DNA from: Achatina immaculata
Lineage: Eukaryota > Mollusca > Gastropoda > Stylommatophora > Achatinidae
Direction of reading: 5' to 3'
Assembly: GCA_009760885.1 (NCBI GenBank)
Contig: CM019702.1
Coordinates: 47,911,925 to 47,975,924, forward strand
DNA: 64,000 bases
The position numbers and the translations under genes are program-made. How positions within the stretch are numbered: position 1 is the first letter of the stretch; every line of letters starts with the position of its first letter. The notes under the pieces were generated by a model. The model made no database searches, was not told the origin of the DNA, and worked only from the letters and a program-made list of their open reading frames with translations. Positions 33,409 through 43,561 of this stretch are shown here, one piece after another.

Positions 33409-34181
33409 CGAGGGTCATACCGAAAGTCGTGAGCAATTTTTTATTTTTAAATTAGAATTTATAGATAGAGAAAATATGAATGTATGATCTTAATCTCCAT
33501 CCTTTTCTTCACTTTTCAACATAATCTCTATTTCTCTGCACACATTTTTTTCCATCGCTCTGCACGTTTGAAAGTACCCTCCCGGTAGAATTCCGTTCCA
33601 GCTGATCGATGGCACAAACGCATTGCTTTCTGGACGTTCTCTCCTGTGGGACCCAACTGGCATAAACATTTCTACAGCCTAGGGTTTCAATCATTTCCTG
33701 TACTGCATTGTCTCCTATATAAAGATTTAAAGTGATTTCAGATACTGTGACATGCCTGTTTTCTTTAATGATGTCGTCAACCCTTTCCGCGTTGCGTTCA
33801 GTGGAGGCAGTTCGAGAGCGACCGCTGCGAGGCATATCTTGGATGCTCGTGTTTCCATCTTTGAAATGTTTCACCCACCTCTTAACACTGCTAGTACCCA
33901 TACACACATCTCCATAAGCAAGCTGAAGTCTGCGGTGAATCTCAGCAGCGGTGATTTCCTTTTTAACGAGGAACTCAATAACAGCACGTTGACGAAACGA
34001 CACTTCAGCACTCGCCATTTTTGTTTATGCTCCGCGTGGTCACGTGACACATGGTGGTGACGTTATGTGACCTCTACATGAGGTGCAAAGGATGCAGATT
34101 AATGTGATGCATTTCTATTTTCTCAATCTATAAATTCTGATTAAAATTTTTTTCCCCTCGCCACTTTCGGTATGATCCTCG
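33409..34181 (-). mobile_element. mariner-type DNA transposon, internally deleted (773 bp)
   Basis: The termini CGAGGGTCATACCGAAAGT and, on the other strand, CGAGGATCATACCGAAAGT are inverted repeats. Similarity extends to ATTTATAGAT-GAGAAAAT about 60 bp in. TA lies directly outside both ends (33407-33408 and 34182-34183), as expected for Tc1/mariner. A full mariner is about 1.3 kb, so roughly 0.5 kb is missing. The remaining frame encodes the DNA-binding half of the transposase. Confidence 0.93.
33509..34018 (-). pseudogene. mariner transposase, catalytic core deleted
   Basis: 169 codons starting MASAEVSFRQRAVIEFL. The N-terminal helix-turn-helix region (SSVKRWVKHFKDG) and the linker DMPRSGRSRTAST are typical of mariner transposases, as is SWVPQERT before the catalytic domain. 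The frame then jumps to a short C-terminal piece (GTGRVLSNVQ..., ...RDYVEK). All of the D...D...D catalytic region is absent. The C-terminal signature is split across frames, because ERWKK is readable only in a neighbouring frame. It could still bind the terminal repeats if expressed, but it cannot cut DNA. Confidence 0.88.
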
Positions 34182-34324
34182 TACTACAGCTGTTGATTAG
34201 CTTGCTGAAGACTGATTTCCTGAAGTTTTTCTTATAGCTGGGTCTACCAATAATGGACTGGCATAAATGACCTTAATAATCACAAGATATGGCTTATCGC
34301 AAGGCATTTAGATACTGCTTATGT

Positions 34325-34356
34325 AATCATCATCATCATCATCACCATCATCATTA
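34325..34356. repeat. (ATC)n microsatellite
   Basis: Short run of ATC units within otherwise unremarkable spacer (34182-34470). Confidence 0.85.
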
Positions 34357-34474
34357 TTGTTGTCGTCGTCTCGTTATCAACAGCTTCCCAACCTCTGACT
34401 CAAGTCTGTTCAGGGGCTTTTTATATAGTAAAATCTTTCACACATCATCTCTATTTTTCCTGCCACAGGTTCTT

Positions 34475-34850
34475 CGTCTTCTTCTTCTTCGTCTTTTTCT
34501 TCTTTTTCTTCTTCTTCTTCTTCTTCCTGGAACCGTGAGCTGGTGTTCTTTGCAGGCGATACAGTGAAAATGTTGCGGGGCAGCGTCGTATCGGATTGGG
34601 AGCGGGTTACGCCGCCGGCTTTTTTTTTCAATACCTGGGTGAAGCTAAACCCGCAGGAAAGTGGGCAGTACTTCTTTAGCAGACTCCACCACCATGGGGA
34701 CTACATCGATCCCTGCCCCGTCACCGAGGCTAGGCCTGTTACTGGGGGGTAACAACGGAGAGGTAGGACAGGGCGTTGGTCGGCTATGCTTCGCCAACTC
34801 TGACGTTAGCATGTAAGCTGTGGGTTCGCTGACTGCCAGCATGAGTTCCG
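34475..34850 (-). mobile_element. Element X, minus-strand copy with (GAA)n tail
   Basis: On the minus strand the X landmarks run from AGCGAACCCACAGCTTACATG (about 34830) through CAGAGTTGGCG, TAACAGGCCTAGCC, GGGCAGGGATCG, GTGGTGGAGTCTGC to TGCAAAGAACACCAGCTCAC. They continue into a (GAA)n tract at 34480-34535. The ORF on the plus strand at 34543-34752 is antisense to X and not a gene. Confidence 0.78.
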
Positions 34851-35077
34851 TTTCCAAATCTCCATGCCCTTCTTTCATTCTTCAAAGAAATTTTTTTTAA
34901 AATCTAAAGATCTGGCTGGAGAATCTACTATTGTAAATGCAGGAGCGGAGAAAAAGAAGATGCCGATTTTGTTGCCTTTCAAAGATAATAAAAGGAGAAA
35001 GCAGGGCCACCTTTGCTGGTTTTATTTTAGTTTTTGCATCGAACCGCAAAGAGCTTCTGAAGCAGAAAAAGTGTCTG

Positions 35078-35262
35078 TGCACATGTTGTACAACAAAGGT
35101 TCTGTAAACAATGCACGTTGTACAACAAAGGTGTCTGTGCACAACGCACGTTGTACAACAAAGGTGTCTGTGCACAACGCACGCTGTACAAAGAAGGTGT
35201 CTGCACAACGCACGTTGTACAACAAAGGTGTCTGTGCACAACGCACGTTGTACAACATATAC
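35078..35262. repeat. 33-bp array with GTTGTACAAC palindrome
   Basis: Units of about 33 bp (ACGTTGTACAACAAAGGTG + TCTGTGCACAACGC) repeat five times. One unit has an internal deletion. Each contains the self-complementary GTTGTACAAC. A single unit with matching right flank (ACATAA-ATGATAAACAC) occurs at about 41793-41846. Confidence 0.88.
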
Positions 35263-35334
35263 CCAGCACGTAACATAAGATGATAAACACGCCATCTAAA
35301 GAAGCCACATGGTCTTTAAAGGAAGAGAAAAAAA

Positions 35335-35425
35335 AACCCAAACTCCAGATAACTCGTAGGGTTTGAACCCGGGACACTCCGTCCAAGAAGCTGATCCTAC
35401 TCAGCAGTCACTCCTCATTCATACA
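35335..35425 (-). mobile_element. tRNA-like SINE head, minus strand
   Basis: On the minus strand TGAGTAGGATCAGCTTCTTG is followed by CCCGGGTTCAAACCC, a strong box B and T-loop. No distinct body is recognised. Confidence 0.5.
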
Positions 35426-35702
35426 CATACATCACAATACCTGCACGTAGAGCATCTGATGGTGCGTCTGTTTCGTCTGGCAGCTTTTCATGTCCTGCAA
35501 CATCTGGCCACCCGCACTGTAACCCAGTGTACGTTTTTTCCACTTCTCCGCCGGCAGCACAGCTTGGACAGTGAACTCGTATCCCTGAAGAGAGAGACAT
35601 AGAAATGATGTTAGCAAATTTAATGGACTTAAGTGCCATAATGAAATCAGAGCGTTCGATAAACACGCCTGGAGTGTGTGTCCAGGTAATGGTATGTGCC
35701 CC

Positions 35703-37411
35703 AGAAAAATGTACTCTGGGATCTTTGATTTCTCTGGGGAATGTGATGTGGCCAGGCTGAAGAGCAGAAAGACGTGGCTCGTTATTCAGCATGAGAAAAC
35801 GGAGGGTTTAGTTAGAAAAGTAGACGCTTTTGTTGGGACAAAACAAACGGATGGGACAAACCAGATATGGCGGGGGGGGGGGGGGGGGGCATGTGAGCAC
35901 TTACAACTATCCAGGTAACCGGACAACCAAACAGTTAAAGAAGAGAATTTTAAAAAAAAGAAGGAAAACAGAGCTATAAACAGTTGAACAGATTCATTAG
36001 CTGTTACAGAGACAGTCATTTCAGTCATTTGCATGTCCCTTACGGAACTTTGCCTCCCTAACAGCTCTCCTATAGGCCTCCCTAACAGCTCTCCTATAGG
36101 CCTCCCTAACAGCTCTCCTATAGGCCTCCCTAACAGCTCTCCTATAGGCCTCCCTAACAGCTCCTATAGGCCTCCCTAACAGCTCTTCTATAAGCCTCCC
36201 TAACAGCTCTCCTGTAGGCCTCCCTAACAGCTCTCCTGTAGGCCTCCCTAACAGCTCTCCTGTAGGCCTCCCTAACAGCTCTCCTGTAGGCCTCCCTAAC
36301 AGCTCTCCTGTAGGCCTCCCTAACAGCTCTCCTGTAGGCCTCTCTAACAGCTCTCCTATAGGCCTCTCTAACAGCTCTCCTATAGGCCTCCCTAACAGCT
36401 CTCCTGTAGGCCTCTCTAACAGCTCTCCTATAGGCCTCCCTAACAGCTCTCCTATAGGCCTCCCTAACAGCTCTCCTATAGGCCTCCCTAACAGCTCTCC
36501 TATAGGCCTCCCTAACAGCTCTCCTATAGGCCTCCCTAACAGCTCTCCTATAGGCCTCTCGGTTGTGAGCAAGATGCCCTGGTGCTGATGCGTCCATTCG
36601 GATATCATCAACGATGTTTTGCAATCATTTTCGCCTTGGTCTTCCTCTCTTTCTTTTTCCTATTACGTACCCTTCCAAGACGGTCTTCTCTAAGTTATCA
36701 TGACGTTTAATATGTCCAAAATATTTAATTTTCTCTGTTTAATCTTCCTTACTAGCCAACTGTCTTCCATATTAAGTTCTTGTAGTATGATACATGAGTA
36801 TTTGTTCTTTTCTGTGTCCCTGATATTTGAATAACTCTCTGTAGCATTTACATTCAAAGGCATGTATGTGTTTCTCAGCTGTTTTGTTAAGTGTCCAGGT
36901 CTCACAGGTATATATTGCGATGGGAAAGATGCATGCCCTTAAAAATCGTACTTTTTGTAGTTCTGTCTATTTCTCTCCACAGCTTATTTAGTTGTTTTAA
37001 TTTTTGAAGAGCGACAGACGTCCTTTTAATTTCCCGCATTGTATCTCCATTATTAGTTAGTAATGATCCAAGTTATTCAAAGCTCTCCATCTTTTCCAAT
37101 TTTTCCTCACTGATACATATTTCAGCAGCTTTATTTGTTTTGTCAGTTGTCATCAATTAAGTTTTCTCTGCATTAAGGTAAAGGTTTTTCCTCTTCGCTG
37201 TTCTTACGGACTGACATAATTAGTTTTTCCATTCCTTTGTTTTGCTGTGGACAGTCCAGAACACAAAAAGGTCAAATAGACAAGTACATAGATTTAACGT
37301 TCACCTTAACGTTTGTTTAACGAATAACCACAGTTTAACAAATCTGTTTTGCTAATCCGGTGCTACCATGTTCAAGTCCTAGTAGTGGGATTTTTTTTTT
37401 CTGGTACACAC
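35703..37411. repeat. Tandem segmental duplication, copy 1
   Basis: Starts AGAAAAATGTACTCTGGG and ends with a SINE head plus T-run and CTGGTACACAC. It is almost identical to 37412-39113. Differences include the length of a G-run (about 20 here, 14 in copy 2), one unit variant in the 24-bp array (CTTCTATAAGCC here), and a few single-base changes near 36730 and 36950. The block contains the minus-strand family-A LINE and its minisatellite. Confidence 0.93.
36021..37254 (-). mobile_element. RTE-like LINE family A with 24-bp coding-end expansion (copy 1)
   Basis: From about 37254 down, the minus strand shows degraded RT C-terminal sequence: FLRACIFPIA, KTAEKHIHAFECKCY, GRPRR. It then reaches MDASAPGHLAHNREAYRRAV, where the eight residues REAYRRAV are repeated about 21 times before EAKFRKGHAND and the stop in the tail. 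The reference copy at 22.3 kb has this octapeptide once. The 24-bp unit (TAGGCCTCCCTAACAGCTCTCC on plus) is nearly homogeneous, with TAT/TGT variants. GACAGTC near both ends is a possible target duplication. Confidence 0.9.
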
Positions 37412-39113
37412 AGAAAAATGTACTCTGGGATCTTTGATTTCTCTGGGGAATGTGATGTGGCCAGGCTGAAGAGCAGAAAGACGTGGCTCGTTATTCAGCA
37501 TGAGAAAACGGAGGGTTTAGTTAGAAAAGTAGACGCTTTTGTTGGGACAAAACAAACGGATGGGACAAACCAGATATGGCGGGGGGGGGGGGGCATGTGA
37601 GCACTTACAACTATCCAGGTAACCGGACAACCAAACAGTTAAAGAAGAGAATTTTAAAAAAAGAAGGAAAACAGAGCTATAAACAGTTGAACAGATTCAT
37701 TAGCTGTTACAGAGACAGTCATTTCAGTCATTTGCATGTCCCTTACGGAACTTTGCCTCCCTAACAGCTCTCCTATAGGCCTCCCTAACAGCTCTCCTAT
37801 AGGCCTCCCTAACAGCTCTCCTATAGGCCTCCCTAACAGCTCTCCTATAGGCCTCCCTAACAGCTCCTATAGGCCTCCCTAACAGCTCTCCTATAGGCCT
37901 CCCTAACAGCTCTCCTGTAGGCCTCCCTAACAGCTCTCCTGTAGGCCTCCCTAACAGCTCTCCTGTAGGCCTCCCTAACAGCTCTCCTGTAGGCCTCCCT
38001 AACAGCTCTCCTGTAGGCCTCCCTAACAGCTCTCCTGTAGGCCTCTCTAACAGCTCTCCTATAGGCCTCTCTAACAGCTCTCCTATAGGCCTCCCTAACA
38101 GCTCTCCTGTAGGCCTCTCTAACAGCTCTCCTATAGGCCTCCCTAACAGCTCTCCTATAGGCCTCCCTAACAGCTCTCCTATAGGCCTCCCTAACAGCTC
38201 TCCTATAGGCCTCCCTAACAGCTCTCCTATAGGCCTCCCTAACAGCTCTCCTATAGGCCTCTCGGTTGTGAGCAAGATGCCCTGGTGCTGATGCGTCCAT
38301 TCGGATATCATCAACGATGTTTTGCAATCATTTTCGCCTTGGTCTTCCTCTCTTTCTTTTTCCTATTACGTACCCTTCCAAGACGGTCTTCTCTAAGTTA
38401 TCATGACGTTTAATATGTCCAAAATATTTAATTTTTCTCTGTTTAATCTTCCTTACTAGCCAACTGTCTTCCATATTAAGTTCTTGTAGTATGATACATG
38501 AGTATTTGTTCTTTTCTGTGTCCCTGATATTTGAATAACTCTCTGTAGCATTTACATTCAAAGGCATGTATGTGTTTCTCAGCTGTTTTGTTAAGTGTCC
38601 AGGTCTCACAGGTATATATTGCGATGGGAAAGATGCATGCCCTTAAAAATCGTATTTTTGTAGTTCTGTCTATTTCTCTCCACAGCTTATTTAGTTGTTT
38701 TAATTTTTGAAGAGCGACAGACGTCCTTTTAATTTCCCGCATTGTATCTCCATTATTAGTTAGTAATGATCCAAGTTATTCAAAGCTCTCCATCTTTTCC
38801 AATTTTTCCTCACTGATACATATTTCAGCAGCTTTATTTGTTTTGTCAGTTGTCATCAATTAAGTTTTCTCTGCATTAAGGTAAAGGTTTTTCCTCTTCG
38901 CTGTTCTTACGGACTGACATAATTAGTTTTTCCATTCCTTTGTTTTGCTGTGGACAGTCCAGAACACAAAAAGGTCAAATAGACAAGTACATAGATTTAA
39001 CGTTCACCTTAACGTTTGTTTAACGAATAACCACAGTTTAACAAATCTGTTTTGCTAATCCGGTGCTACCATGTTCAAGTCCTAGTAGTGGGATTTTTTT
39101 TTTCTGGTACACA
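37412..39113. repeat. Tandem segmental duplication, copy 2
   Basis: Offset about 1.70 kb from copy 1. Its right end continues into the complete SINE at 39.04-39.36 kb, so copy 2 probably keeps the original right junction. The left junction (CACACAGAAAAATG) joins the SINE T-run side to the start of the block. Confidence 0.93.
37724..38957 (-). mobile_element. RTE-like LINE family A with 24-bp expansion (copy 2)
   Basis: Duplicate of the LINE at 36021-37254, with the same truncation point and the same REAYRRAV array of about 21 units. One frame (38328-38609) here stays open through NLEKTVLEGYVIGKRKRGRP, where copy 1 has a one-base difference that breaks it. Confidence 0.9.
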
Positions 39114-39298
39114 CAAAAAAAGGCTCCGGGGTCCACCCAGCCTCTAAAAATGGGTACCAGAGAAAGTAGGGAAGGTAAACGCGGCCAGGCGCGATACTGA
39201 CCACACCACACTTTCATGTGTCTATGGGCTTGGAAATACGGGCCTAACATTGCACCTCCAATATGCCTTACCGGCGCGGAAATGGACATTTTACCTTT

Positions 39299-39355
<57 letters not shown>
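39035..39355 (+). mobile_element. SINE with (AAC)n tail
   Basis: The head has box B-like TGTTCAAGTCC (about 39073) and a T-run. The body holds GTCCACCCAGCC, AAAAATGGGTACC, GGTAAACGCGG and GATACTGACCACACCAC. The 3' module AAATACGGGCCTAACATTGC and CGGAAATGGACATTTTACC is followed by about 17 AAC units (39299-39352). Core phrases match the SINEs at 56403-56630 (minus) and, more weakly, 9184-9425. Confidence 0.8.
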
Positions 39356-39360
<5 letters not shown>

Positions 39361-39619
39361 GTTCATCCGTTTGTATTCTGTGTTTTAAGTATAGCGTTTA
39401 TATGAAAACCGTGCACAGTATTTCATTCCATATCCGCTGGTTACAGTTACCAGCAGTCTGAATATGTGAAATACTTATTAAATAAAAGTATTCATTTTAA
39501 AAAAAGAGAGAAAAATTCATAAATCATAAATTTCAGACATTATCATCATTATCAATTTTCACCATAAGAAAAACGAAGAAGAAAGATGGTGATCACAGTA
39601 CAATAAGATAGTTTGAAAT

Positions 39620-39830
39620 AAAGAGAATGAGAGAGAGAGAAAGAAACACAACGAGGGAGAAAAAGAACGATAGACAGACAGAGAAATATAAAGAACTAGA
39701 GAGAAAGAGATAGAGAGAACGAGAGAGAATGAGACAGAACGAGGGAGAAAGTGAGAGAGGGACCGAGAGAGAAATATGGATAGAAAGAGAGAGATATAGT
39801 TCGAGAGAGAAAGAAAAAGAGAGCACATTT
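39620..39830. repeat. GA-rich microsatellite
   Basis: GAGAGA and GAAAGA runs with interruptions. The long CT-strand ORFs are artefacts. Confidence 0.9.
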
Positions 39831-39960
39831 ATATATTCATGCCTAAATATGTGGAATTTTGATATCGTATATATGTATGTATGTATGCACGCATGTTTGT
39901 ATGTTAAAGAAAAGTGTCAGTTATACAGGATTCGGTACTGTCTACGGTTTTAAGTAATGA

Positions 39961-40085
39961 TCCTTCCCGTGCCGTTAAACATCACATAGGGCCGGCATGG
40001 TAGCTCGCCAAGATGTCCTGTCTTCGGCGAGTTTTTCAATCTCATCAAGGGATGTTATGCCCACTGAATTGGTTTCTCTTAACAC
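39961..40085 (+). repeat. Dispersed repeat Y, longest copy
   Basis: TCCTTCCCGTGCCGTTAAAC, CATCACATAGGG, GCTCGCC (40003-40009), GGCGAGT (40026-40032), TTTTTCAATCTCATCAAGG, TTCTCTTAAC. Same order as at 26301-26412. The two stem halves pair. Confidence 0.72.
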
Positions 40086-40439
40086 GGTTTTACGGTTTTA
40101 AGAGGGAAAGAAAAATAGTGGGGCAGGAGAGGGGGGAGGGGAGATGCTCTGTTATAAAATAGTATTACATTATAATGTTATTCGAGGAAAAACGAATAGG
40201 TTATTGGTCTACTATACAAAAACCTGGTTCCAGTTCGAATTTGTAAGCAAGTCGGAACAGTTAGGTACGTTCGCATCTAACGCCGGGTGTATATTATATA
40301 ATCCACGGTGTGCCTTTTTATGCTAAAAAAAACATTAAAGGAACCAAAGAATCGCTGTAGACGCGTAGGGTTTTGATGCGCGGCAGAAAGTAGCCCCTGT
40401 TTGTTATTCTGAACGCAAGAGTTCTAACTTATCAGGCTT

Positions 40440-40540
40440 TATGGGGAGCCGTTCGTAACTACGTGTTGTACCTACGTCGGATGTTCGTAACTACGGGTTG
40501 CACTTAAGTCGAATGTTCGTAACCCTTAGACCGCATGTGC
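40440..40540. repeat. Short GTTCGTAACTACG repeat
   Basis: GTTCGTAACTACG-GTTG-AC followed by T-CGTCGGATGTTCGTAAC, two and a half units of about 40 bp. May be the edge of an unrecognised MITE. Confidence 0.5.
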
Positions 40541-41061
40541 GAGTGTGAACATAAAGTTAAACATAAAATAACGGTAAAGCTAAAATAAGGGTAAAGATAA
40601 AAAAATAGAATGAATATTAAAACGAGGACTCAATTCCTGAAAATTAAAATTTTGCTTACTGGATTTCTCATGTCTGCGAATTTGTCTCTTTCAGTACACA
40701 GTAACGACTTTCAGTGCACAGTAATGACTTTCAGTACACAGTAATGACCTTCAGTACACAGTAATGACCTTCAGTACACAGTAATGACTTTCAGTGCACA
40801 GTAATGACACTGTCAGTAATAAGACCGGTCACGCAAACTGTTGCATTGGCGGAATTATACCTGTTGCGGGCACAATGGCTTGCACTCAACGGTATGATCA
40901 TGCAGTATTTAATAATGTAAGAAGACTATAATGTAATTTAATTCATATATAGCAAATTTTCTGGTTCAGAAAGTGAAACAGTCGTATTACATCCACCATC
41001 ATTCAGAAGCTCCACGAGAAAGTTGTGCCTTCCTTACTTTCATAAGTATGTATGAAGTATT

Positions 41062-41065
<4 letters not shown>
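40541..41065. other. Spacer with 20-bp array
   Basis: A 20-bp unit (CAGTAATGACTTTCAGTACA) repeats six times at 40690-40812. The rest is AT-rich with no gene signal. Confidence 0.7.

Positions 41066-41093
<28 letters not shown>
41066..41093. repeat. (CT)n microsatellite
   Basis: About 13 CT units directly next to the LINE fragment that follows. Confidence 0.9.
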
Positions 41094-41095
<2 letters not shown>

Positions 41096-41099
41096 CAAG

Positions 41100-41480
41100 T
41101 CATTAGGCGTTGGCCGTAACTGATTTCCACAATCATCTACCATTTGCTCTTTCCATAAGATGTCTGTTGGACCGTGCTGCATGCCACTCTTTTAGTTCAT
41201 CAATTATCTTGATTCTTTGTCTCCCTCCGTCCTTTTGTCCCTCCAGTTTTCCTTCTGCTACTGTGTTTTCCAGTTCGCCTCTTCACAAATCGCATGTCCT
41301 ACAAATCTGGACTGTCGTGGACTGAATTCTGCTATAGCCTCGCTTCGTGCATTTTCTTGGATGTCCATGGTGTTCTCATCATTCTTTTTAAGAACCACAT
41401 CTCCGTTGATTCTAGAGATTTTGAGTGCTATTATTTATTGTCTGTGCTTCGCATCCATATAAACAATACGGGTTTGATGT
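41100..41480 (-). mobile_element. RTE-like LINE 3' fragment (C-related)
   Basis: On the minus strand ELENTVAEGKLEGQKDGGRQ, then IKIIDELKEWHAARSNR and ANGRWLWKSVTATPND. The spacing is the same as in family C (GIEN-TGK-EG-R-RGRPRE-ILDSLTGW ... R-WRSIIANAS). A diverged relative with several stops upstream. Confidence 0.65.
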
Positions 41481-41904
41481 AAAACTGAATAACTCTCTTT
41501 CTGGTTTTCATCGCCAGAGCTTTATTGCATAGTATGTTTTTCATTTTCATGAATTTGGTCTAGGCTATTCTGGTCCTCATTTCGGTTGGCAATTATTCAC
41601 AATTTAAAAAATGCAATAAAAACGAAGCTACTAGATGTCTCAGATATTTAAAATATGAAGAACTCAATGAAACAGTTACAAATGCCATAAGCATCACTGT
41701 AAACGCACAAATTATCTCCCCTGAAAAAATGATAGACCTAGCCATATTGTCAAAGGTACTCTCTCAATATCTCCTTGTGTTATCCTAAACTACAACGCAC
41801 GTTGTACAACAAACACACTATACATAACATAATATGATAAACACTTGTTGGGATTTTATTGTTATATTTACTTCTTATTTACTACTACTACTACTACTGC
41901 TCTC

Positions 41905-43241
41905 TCTCTGGACAGACTAGTGACCTCTCAAACTATAGACCCATATCCATTCTGTCATCACTATCAAAACCTCTTGAAAAACATATACAAAAGTTAACAC
42001 TGCTCCATATGCAAGAAAACAGTCTACTAATAGATAGTCGGTCAGGTTTTAGACCAAATTACTCCTGCCACACAGTATTAACTAAAATGACAGAAAGCTG
42101 GCTGTCTAATATAAATGATGACAAATTGTGTGGTGCTGTCTTTGTTGATTTTAAGAAAGCCTTCGATATGATTGATCATGAAATTCTTGCAAAAAAGCTG
42201 GAAGGCTATAGATTACATCCTGACCTAACAAAATGTATTACATCTTTTCTCTCTGGTAGAAAACAAGTAGTTTGCTTTAGAAACAAAATATCTGGTTCGT
42301 CTGTGGTTGATACCGGTATTCCTCAAGGCTCCATTCTTGCTCCTCTTCTCTTTGCTATCTATATTAACGACTTACCACTACATTTAAAGCACTCTTTATG
42401 TGATCTTTTCGCTGACGACTGTACTGTTTACAATAGTGAATATGACATCAATAACCTACAGACAACGCTCCAAAATGATATAAACAGTTTGATTAAATGG
42501 AGTACTAAAAATGGTATGTTGATAAACACCAACAAAACAAAATCCATGCTCATTACTACAAGACAGAAACTGCAAAATGCAACTAAAACTTCACTACAGC
42601 TTTGTGCTGGGACTAAGGCAATAGAAAATGTTCATGAACATAAAACCCTAGGACTCATCATTGATCAGCATTTAACTTGGAATTCTCACGTACATAACCT
42701 AACAAATTTGATTGCACAGAAAGTTTAACAATTAGCCAAAATTAAACACTTTATCGACAAAAACACAAGAAAAATATATTGCATATCACACATACAAACA
42801 TACTTAGATTACTGTTCCACAATCTGGGATGGATGCTCAGTCTCAAACACAAAAAGGCTCCACTCACTTCACAAGCGAGCATTAAATCTTATTTGTGACA
42901 AATACCTAGTACAGACTGTAGATCAATACAAACAACTCAAAATTCTACCCCTCAAAAATAGAATCATTTTTAACAAAGTTAAGTTTGTTCACAGAATTCT
43001 GTCGCACAATGCTCCGCCTTACTTGTGGTCACTGTTTACGTATAACACTAAACATAGCCAGCGTTTAAAAAACTGTCTTCTTCCTAAACCCAGAATTGAT
43101 CTGTACAAGAAAAGCGTTGCATATTCTGCAGTACAGCTCTGGAACATCCTCCCCTACAATTTAAAATCCATTGGTAATACTTCATCCTTTAACTCAAACC
43201 TGTTTCATTATTTACTCGCTTGTAATTATATGCCTCCATAA
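41905..43241 (+). pseudogene. LINE reverse transcriptase, single in-frame stop
   Basis: The continuous frame shows NYRPISILSSLSKPLEKHI, SGFRPNYSCHTVL, VDFKKAFDMIDHEIL (motif A), GIPQGSILAPLLFAIYIND (motif B), FADDCTVYNS (motif C, catalytic DD), NTNKTKSMLI (D) and LGLIIDQHLTWNSH (E). It stops at TAA 42726-42728. Beyond it the same frame continues without another stop to 43241, ending PKPRIDLYKKSVAYSAVQLWN and a short tail, the usual CR1/L2-type C-terminus. The apparent start at 41859 lies in non-homologous upstream sequence and is not real. The N-terminal endonuclease is lost. Confidence 0.9.
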
Positions 43242-43561
43242 AATAGCCAGCACTCTCTCAACACATGGCTCGTAAACCATCAAGTACTCCAGTGACATAG
43301 TTAGAAAAGCAACTTGTTAGATATTGTTAGCGTGTGTATGTGTGCGTGAGTGCTATATTATTAGGTTAATTACTTCTTCTCTTTTACCTTGAATGTAGTA
43401 GTTAAATCTTACACTCTTTTGATATGTTTTTACTAATTTAATTTGTATTTTTGTACTAAATCAAGTGTGTGGGAAGAATGAAAGATGGAGTGATGAAGGG
43501 CAGAATGTAAGACGGGCCTGCGTGCCCAATTCTTTACCCTTGAAAAATAAAGATTCATTCA

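Noticed and set aside
36021..36611. 196-codon minus-strand ORF with GRPIGELL/GRPTGELL repeats
   Set aside because: It is an alternative frame of the 24-bp array in LINE family A. The true LINE frame reads REAYRRAV. A period divisible by three keeps every frame open.
41859..41904. Start codon of the 289-codon RT ORF at 41859
   Set aside because: The first 15 or so residues are encoded by non-homologous flank and an (ACT)n run. The LINE begins at about 41905.
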